In this document: positions 1 through 4,304 of the stretch, piece by piece
Position numbering within the stretch: position 1 is the first letter of the stretch
How the letters are laid out: each line of letters starts with the position of its first letter
Assembly (NCBI GenBank): GCA_030040625.1
Contig: JASHTI010000149.1
Location: forward strand, 1-8,648
Reading direction: 5' to 3'
Length of the DNA: 8,648 nt
From: Thermoplasmata archaeon
GTDB lineage: Archaea; Thermoplasmatota; Thermoplasmata; Lutacidiplasmatales; UBA184
Program-made: the position numbers and the translations under genes
The notes under the pieces: generated by a model
What the model saw: only the letters and a program-made list of their open reading frames with translations
Database searches by the model: none
What the model was told of the DNA's origin: nothing

Positions 1-1623
1 TACGCCCTCGCGGAGGTCCCCTTCACCGTGACCGCGATCAACGGCTCCGGCGCCCGACCGTTCCGATCGGCGTGCCTGGACGTCGGCGGCGGAGCTCCGG
101 CCTGTCAGACGACCCCCGGCCCCTCGTGGGCGTTCGCGCCGGTGTTCCTCGCCCCCGGGAACTATTCCGCGCGGGTCTGGGTCGTCGATGCGGGCGACAC
201 CAACGCCTCGCTCGCCGTGCCGATCACGGTCGCCGCGGCCCTCTCGGTCGGATCCATCGGCCTGCCCGAGGGGAACGCGAGCGCCGCCGCCCCGTTCGAG
301 GCCGCCGCCACGGTCGCCGGCGGCGTTCTGCCGCTCCGCTACTGGTGGAACGTCTCGGGGCTCGACGCCCCGGTCGCCTCCGGCACCGTCTCGGGCGACG
401 GCCCGATCGCCACGACGATCACCGCCGCGCTCGCGGGCCCGCTCGCACTGACGCTCACCGTCGTGGATCGGCTCGGTTCGCTCGCCCGCGCGTCGGGGGT
501 GTTCAGCGTCGCGCCGGCGGCCGCTCGGACCGTAGCTCCGATCCTCGTCCCGCCGGCCGGGGTCGTCGCGGCCGGGACGCCGGTCGCCCTCGCCTGGGGC
601 GCGTTCGTCGCCGCCGGGCCGCTCGATCGTTCGTTCTCCGAGCCGGCCGAACTCACGCTGACGAGCCCGGCGGGTCCCCCCCGGGCCTGGGTCAACGCCT
701 CCGGCGTCGGCCCCCTGACCGACCTGGGCGGTGGCCACTACGCCGTTCCGGCCGCGAGCTGGGTCGGGGGCGTCCTCAACCTCAGCCTGACGGTCGCGAA
801 CGCGAGCCCGACCACGGTCGCGCTCGGAGGCCCCGAGCTCCCCGGCGTCGTCCCGTCGATGACGCTCGAGATCGTCGCCGACCGGTCGCAGGTGCGTCTG
901 TTCGCGCCCGCGGTCCGGGACGCCGGCGCGCGGGCGAACGCCACGCTCTGGCAGATCGTGGACCGGTTCGGCAACGCCGCGCCGGGGGCGCTGCTGAGCG
1001 TCGACCTGGCGTTCGGGGCGGTGCGCACGTCCACGGTCGTCGCGGCGATCGCCCTCCGGGGCGGGGCGAGCGGCGTCTGGGTGAACTACTCCGCGCCCGC
1101 GGACGGGGCCGGGGTATTGACGGTCGCCGACGCGGCGGGCGCCGTCGTTCTCGGCCCGATCGCGATCCCGGCGGCGCCGACGCCCTCGGGTCTCAAGCCG
1201 GCCGTCACGGTCGCCGCGACCGCGATCCCGATCGGGAGCGCCGGGGCGATCGCGGTCGCCGCGGTGCGCCGGCGCCGGCGTTCGCAGTCGGCCGGGATCG
1301 CGGACCGCGAGCTGCACGATCTCGCCGAAGGCCGCGCGCAGGTGGTGGCGCTGGTGCGCCGGGCCGGCGCGATCGATCTCGCCGGCGTGGAGGCGGGGTG
1401 GGATCCGCCGCCGGCGCCCCCCGCCCTCGCCGACTGGCTCGCCTCCCTGGTCGCGGACGGTACCCTGACGGCGACGCTCGGCGAGGACGGGCGGGCCCGC
1501 TTCTGCCTCGCCGAGCACCCGCGGACGGGACCGCGCGTGACGCTCGACGTCGAGGCGCTCGAGCGGAGCCTTCGACGCCGGGACGATGCGCTCGGCGAGC
1601 GGCCCCCCGAGGCGGACGACTAG
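1..1623 (+). CDS. Large membrane-anchored surface glycoprotein, C-terminal part (5' truncated by window edge)
   Basis: The frame is open from base 1, so the true start lies upstream; the internal GTG at 28 is not a credible start. What is visible is a beta-rich, Ala/Gly/Val/Pro-rich ectodomain that reads like tandem Ig/PKD-type modules (for example ALSVGSIGLPEGN, then LPLRYWWNVSG ending LTLTVVDRLGS). Ten N-X-S/T sequons, such as GNYS, TNAS, WNVS, LNLS and VNYS, all lie before the membrane segment, as expected for a glycosylated archaeal surface protein. A hydrophobic Ala/Val/Ile segment (about bases 1200-1265) is followed by a stop-transfer cluster, RRRRR. The remaining ~115 residues are therefore cytoplasmic and look like helix-helix-helix-wing. 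The substrate or ligand is unknown. The stop codon overlaps that of the convergent glyA. The surface topology is well supported; the function is not. Confidence 0.8.
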   Translation, partial: YALAEVPFTVTAINGSGARPFRSACLDVGGGAPACQTTPGPSWAFAPVFLAPGNYSARVWVVDAGDTNASLAVPITVAAALSVGSIGLPEGNASAAAPFEAAATVAGGVLPLRYWWNVSGLDAPVASGTVSGDGPIATTITAALAGPLALTLTVVDRLGSLARASGVFSVAPAAARTVAPILVPPAGVVAAGTPVALAWGAFVAAGPLDRSFSEPAELTLTSPAGPPRAWVNASGVGPLTDLGGGHYAVPAASWVGGVLNLSLTVANASPTTVALGGPELPGVVPSMTLEIVADRSQVRLFAPAVRDAGARANATLWQIVDRFGNAAPGALLSVDLAFGAVRTSTVVAAIALRGGASGVWVNYSAPADGAGVLTVADAAGAVVLGPIAIPAAPTPSGLKPAVTVAATAIPIGSAGAIAVAAVRRRRRSQSAGIADRELHDLAEGRAQVVALVRRAGAIDLAGVEAGWDPPPAPPALADWLASLVADGTLTATLGEDGRARFCLAEHPRTGPRVTLDVEALERSLRRRDDALGERPPEADD

Positions 1624-2999
1624 GCGTCCGGCTCGCGGCCGACCAGGTCGTAGTAGCGGTACGCCGCTTCGCCGGCCCCGAAGCAGTAGCGCAGCGTCGT
1701 GAACCCCCGCTTGAGCGCCGCCGCCTTCGCCGCGACCTCGGCGACCGGCCGGCCCTGGTGGAGGAGCTCGTCGAACAGCTCGGCAATCACCGCCATCTCC
1801 TTCGGCCCCATCCCGAGGCGGGTCACCTCGGGCGTGCCGAGCCGCACGCCGCCGGGCTGCTTCGGGCTGCGGTCGCCGGGGAGGAGGTTCTTGTTCGAGA
1901 TGATCCCCGCCGCCGCGAGGCGCTGGGCCGCCTCCGCGCCCCCGCCCTCCCGCACGACCCGCACGGCGATCGTGTGCGAGCGGGTGAAGCCGAGCTCCGG
2001 CGCCAGCACGTCGAACCCCCGGTCGTGCAGCGCCTGGCCGAGCGCCCGGGCGTTGGCGACGGTCTGGCGGGCGTACTCCCGCCCGAACTCGAGGTGCTCG
2101 GCGAGGCTGACGGCCAGCGCGGCCATCGCATGGAGGTGGTGGTTGCTCGTCACGCCGGGGAACGCCGCCGACTGGAGGCGCTGCCGGACCGTCGGCTCGG
2201 CCGTTTCGCCGAGGAGGATCCCGTGCTGCGGACCGGGGAGGGTCTTGTGCGTCGACGCGCTGAGGACGGAGCAGCCCTCGTGCAGCGGGTCCTGGAACTC
2301 GCCGCCCGCGATCAGGCCCAGGACGTGCGCCCCGTCGTACCAGCCGAGGGCGCCGATCTCCTCCAGCGTCGGGCGCAGCTCGTCGATCGGGAGCGGGAAG
2401 AGGAAGAGGGAGAGGCCGAAGAGGCAGAGCTTCGGCCGTACCGCCCGCAGGATCTCGCGGGTGCGGCCGACGTCGATGGTCATCCGCTCCGGGTCCCACG
2501 CGTAGTAGACCGGGCGGACGCCGCGGAGCCCGAAGGCGCCGAACGCGGCGCTGGAGATGTGCGCCCCGTCGGCGAGGCGCGCGGTCCCGACCAGCTCGCC
2601 CGGCTCGGCGAGCGCCTTCAGGACGGCGAGGTTCGCGACGGTCCCGGAGATCGGCCGGACGTCCGCGAAGCTGCAGCGGAAGAGGCGGCGGGCGAGCGCG
2701 AGGGTCAGCTCCTCGATCTCGTCGACCTGCTCGTTCCCCTCGTAGTACCGCTCGCCGGGGAGGCCCTCGGCGTAGCGGGAGTGCAGGTCGGAGATCAGCA
2801 GCTCCTTGGCGTACGGCGAGAGGAGGTTCTCGCTGGCGATCAGGGGGATCGCACGCTCGAAGCGCGTGGAATGCGCCCGCGTGAGGTCGCGAACGCGTCG
2901 GACCGCGCCGGCCATCTCGCCGGGCGCGGGCGGGGACCCCCCCACCCCTCCGTTTCCACTGGAACCTCCGGTCATCGCAGCGACCGCGGCTCGGGCCAC
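1620..2999 (-). CDS. glyA: Serine hydroxymethyltransferase (PLP-dependent)
   Basis: Cytosolic fold-type I PLP enzyme that interconverts serine and glycine while loading or unloading a one-carbon unit on tetrahydrofolate or an archaeal pterin. Numbered from GTG 2999, it shows IPLIASEN (51-58), RYAEGLPGERYYEG (75-88) with the catalytic Glu and Tyr residues, LADGAH (142-147) with the PLP-stacking His, YDGAH (221-225), the Schiff-base lysine in STHKTLPGP (K252), and PGGVRLGTP with the substrate-carboxylate Arg (R386). All key residues are present. Starts: GTG 2999 lies about 30 nt below a TATA-like box (near leaderless); ATG 2975 and ATG 2915 are in frame. ATG 2915 gives about 431 residues and removes a Gly/Pro-rich leader not typical of the family, so the mature N-terminus is uncertain. 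It is convergent with the surface protein and divergent from the thioesterase gene. Confidence 0.93.
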   Translation of the reverse strand: MARAAVAAMTGGSSGNGGVGGSPPAPGEMAGAVRRVRDLTRAHSTRFERAIPLIASENLLSPYAKELLISDLHSRYAEGLPGERYYEGNEQVDEIEELTLALARRLFRCSFADVRPISGTVANLAVLKALAEPGELVGTARLADGAHISSAAFGAFGLRGVRPVYYAWDPERMTIDVGRTREILRAVRPKLCLFGLSLFLFPLPIDELRPTLEEIGALGWYDGAHVLGLIAGGEFQDPLHEGCSVLSASTHKTLPGPQHGILLGETAEPTVRQRLQSAAFPGVTSNHHLHAMAALAVSLAEHLEFGREYARQTVANARALGQALHDRGFDVLAPELGFTRSHTIAVRVVREGGGAEAAQRLAAAGIISNKNLLPGDRSPKQPGGVRLGTPEVTRLGMGPKEMAVIAELFDELLHQGRPVAEVAAKAAALKRGFTTLRYCFGAGEAAYRYYDLVGREPDA

Positions 3000-3025
3000 G
3001 GTACGGTCGGCGAGCGGTTCGCAAG

Positions 3026-3032
3026 GATATAG
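3026..3032. promoter_or_regulatory. Palindromic TATA box shared by glyA (-) and thioesterase (+)
   Basis: GGATATAG read on + and CTATATCC read on - is the only AT-rich core in the 57 bases between the two divergent start codons. Its centre is about 27 nt upstream of ATG 3056 on the + strand and about 30 nt upstream of GTG 2999 on the - strand. Both fit archaeal TATA-to-start spacing for leaderless or nearly leaderless transcripts. Use in both directions is inferred from position only. Confidence 0.5.
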
Positions 3033-3049
3033 GGAGCAGGGACGCTCCC
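3032..3049. promoter_or_regulatory. Inverted repeat between TATA box and thioesterase start (possible operator)
   Basis: GGGAGC (3032-3037) and GCTCCC (3044-3049) form a perfect 6-bp inverted repeat with a 6-base spacer. It sits immediately downstream of the TATA core and 6 bases before ATG 3056. That is a usual place for archaeal repressor operators. In GC-rich DNA a 6-bp arm could also occur by chance. Confidence 0.3.
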
Positions 3050-3055
3050 GCGTTG

Positions 3056-3514
3056 ATGTCCCCGGGCCCCGCTCCCGCCCGGCCCTGGCCGGTCCGTCGC
3101 CGCTTTCCGGTCGTCTACCACGATCTGGACGTGCTCCGTCACCTGAACCATGCCGCCTACCTGCCGATGATGGAGACGCTGCGCTGCGAGTACTACCTCG
3201 GGCTGATGGGAACCCGCGACCCGGCTGAGCTCGACATCATCATCGCCGAAGCGGCGTGCCGCTACCTGGCGCCGGTCGCGTACGGGACCGAGCTCGTGGG
3301 CGAGGTCGCGCCGGAGCGCCCGCTCGGCCGCACCAGCTTCGCGCTTCTCTACCGCTTCCGGGACGCCGCCGACGACCGACCGACCGCGATCGGCCGGACC
3401 GTTATCGTGACCTACGACTACGCGACCGGTGCGAAGAAGCCGATCCCGCCCGAGCGTCGCCAGCGGCTCGAGGCCGACGCGGTGGATCCGGTCGCCGCGG
3501 GCTGGGTCGCGTAG
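3056..3514 (+). CDS. Hotdog-fold acyl-CoA thioesterase (4HBT / YbgC-FadM-like)
   Basis: A 152-residue protein of typical single-hotdog length. The family signature DxDxxxHxNxxxYL is seen at residues 23-36: D23, D25, H29, N31, Y35. D25 is the expected catalytic Asp, and the usual Gly before the His is replaced by Arg (R28). A long helix (ETLRCEYYLGLMG) and beta strands such as ACRYLAPVAYGTELVGEV, SFALLYRF and AIGRTVIVTYDY follow, as in the 4HBT fold. Members hydrolyse acyl-CoA or other acyl thioesters; substrate cannot be read from sequence. The enzyme should be cytosolic and oligomeric. ATG 3056 is preferred over TTG 3053 because it lies about 27 nt below the TATA core, consistent with a leaderless mRNA, and no good Shine-Dalgarno is seen. 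Confidence 0.87.
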   Translation: MSPGPAPARPWPVRRRFPVVYHDLDVLRHLNHAAYLPMMETLRCEYYLGLMGTRDPAELDIIIAEAACRYLAPVAYGTELVGEVAPERPLGRTSFALLYRFRDAADDRPTAIGRTVIVTYDYATGAKKPIPPERRQRLEADAVDPVAAGWVA

Positions 3515-3556
3515 GGGACCCGCTCCACAGGAAACGGTGGGGTGGGGGTCCCGCCG

Positions 3557-3865
3557 CTAGCTGCGGCGGCCGTACGCCGGGTGGCGCGCGGGGTCGGAGT
3601 CCCGGATCGGCGGGGGCCAGGGGATCGGCGCCACGAACGTCGGCTCGTCGCGCACCGTCTCGACGCGGTAGAGGACCCCGCTACCGGCGAGCGCCCCGTG
3701 GAGCCGGCCGAGCATCCCGCGGAACTCCTCGACGGTCGCCCACTCGAAGGCGAGGTCGTGCGGGCCGATGACGAACTCGAGCCCGGTCCGCTCCCGGATC
3801 TTGGCGGCGAGGTCGAGCGGGGAGACGTTCTCGGGGGAGAAGTAGAGATCGATGAACGTGTGCAC
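3557..3865 (-). CDS. Uncharacterised small alpha/beta protein (102 residues)
   Basis: I do not recognise a named family. The sequence has the balanced composition and hydrophobic patterning of a real globular protein: strand HTFIDLYFSP, helix LDLAAKIRERTG, strand LEFVIGPHDLAFEWA, helix TVEEFRGMLGRLHGALAG, strand GVLYRVETV, then a Pro/Trp-rich tail (APIPWPPP). This beta-alpha-beta-alpha-beta order suggests a small ferredoxin-like/ACT-like or Lrp ligand-binding-type fold (inference). There is no signal peptide, membrane helix or Cys. Start GTG 3865 lies about 34 nt below a TATA-like CCTTATGTA. The gene follows the SRP RNA on the same strand but appears to have its own promoter. It ends 42 bases from the convergent thioesterase stop. 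Confidence 0.75.
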   Translation of the reverse strand: MHTFIDLYFSPENVSPLDLAAKIRERTGLEFVIGPHDLAFEWATVEEFRGMLGRLHGALAGSGVLYRVETVRDEPTFVAPIPWPPPIRDSDPARHPAYGRRS

Positions 3866-3894
3866 GGATCCGTTACCGTCACGGGGGACCCTTC

Positions 3895-3904
3895 CTACAT
3901 AAGG
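3895..3904 (-). promoter_or_regulatory. TATA-like box for the 102-residue protein gene
   Basis: On the - strand CCTTATGTA is an AT-rich island in otherwise GC-rich sequence. Its centre lies about 34 nt upstream of GTG 3865, which predicts a leader of roughly 8 nt. It sits just downstream of the SRP RNA 3' end. Confidence 0.45.
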
Positions 3905-3907
3905 CCG

Positions 3908-3929
3908 CGCGCGGAGGGGCAGCCGCGCG
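3908..3929 (-). terminator. GC-rich stem-loop directly 3' of the SRP RNA
   Basis: CCGCGCG and CGCGCGG form a perfect 7-bp inverted repeat around an 8-base loop, beginning one or two bases after the last paired base of SRP RNA helix 1. It could mark termination or 3' processing of the SRP RNA. Archaeal terminators are usually T-rich and no T-run follows, so the role is uncertain. Confidence 0.3.
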
Positions 3930-3930
3930 T

Positions 3931-4241
3931 GCTAGGCCGGCAGGATTGCCGTCCGGACGGACCGCACGGAGACCCCGCGCGCCCCTCGGCCCCGTCACCC
4001 CGCCAGCGTCGACGGGTCACGGTAAGGCTGCTCCCGTCAGGACCTGACCCGGTGCCCGTGATGGTTACCCGCTAGAGCGCTCCTCCGAGCGCCCGTCGCG
4101 GGACCCGCGGCCCGACGGAACAGAGCGTCTACGGAGCCACGCGGGACGCGCGACCCCTCCGAACGTCGCTCCTGCCTGTCACCCCCGCTAAGGACGGTTT
4201 CGGTGTGTAAGGGGACGCCCAACCCCCCGGTCTAGCCTAGC
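3931..4241 (-). ncRNA. Archaeal signal recognition particle RNA (7S / SRP RNA)
   Basis: About 311 nt, the usual archaeal size. The RNA scaffolds SRP54 and SRP19 to target ribosome-nascent chain complexes to the membrane. The 5' and 3' ends pair as helix 1: GCTAGGC (4241-4235) with GCCTAGC (3937-3931). The Alu-type 5' domain follows (GGGCGTCCCC, then ACCGAAACCGTC). Helix 5 is supported by GGCAGGA (4176-4170) pairing with TCCTGCC (3945-3939), followed by an 8-bp CGTTCGGA/TCCGGACG helix. Helix 6 is GCGCTC-GGAG-GAGCGC (4092-4077), with the GGAG loop known to bind SRP19. Helix 8 holds GGTCAGGTCC and GGGAGCAGCC (4049-4026), the SRP54-binding motif, around a UGAC loop in place of the common GGAA. 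A TATA-like box lies ~25 nt upstream. Exact ends are estimated from pairing and promoter spacing. Confidence 0.93.
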
Positions 4242-4262
4242 GGCGCTTCGACCGTCCGGCGC

Positions 4263-4271
4263 GTACTTAGC
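4263..4271 (-). promoter_or_regulatory. TATA-like box of the SRP RNA gene
   Basis: On the - strand GCTAAGTAC contains TAAGTA (4269-4264), centred about 25 nt upstream of 4241, the first base of the SRP RNA closing helix. The same TTAAGTA/CTAAGTA form occurs before rpl7ae. It lies in the short gap after the coiled-coil protein gene, so the RNA probably has its own promoter. Confidence 0.6.
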
Positions 4272-4304
4272 CCTATGCTCCGCGCCCCGCGGACGGCCCG
4301 GCGC

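Noticed and set aside
72..3032. Very long + strand open frame across the surface gene and antisense to glyA
   Set aside because: Translation is Arg/Gly/Pro-rich low complexity with no domain. It crosses two well-supported genes, and long shadow frames are expected at about 70% GC.
3418..3882. Alternate - strand frame covering the 102-residue gene
   Set aside because: Ser/Thr/Arg/Pro low-complexity translation typical of a shifted frame. The 3557-3865 frame shows alternating strand/helix patterning instead.
4037..4222. Short - strand open frame within the SRP RNA
   Set aside because: It lies inside a structured RNA with long-range pairing and conserved helix 6 and helix 8 motifs, and has no protein-like patterning.
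3900..4260. RNase P RNA or rRNA fragment as an alternative identity for the structured RNA
   Set aside because: The helix 8 SRP54 motif, the GGAG-capped helix 6 and the Alu-type 5' end are specific to SRP RNA; conserved RNase P elements are not seen.
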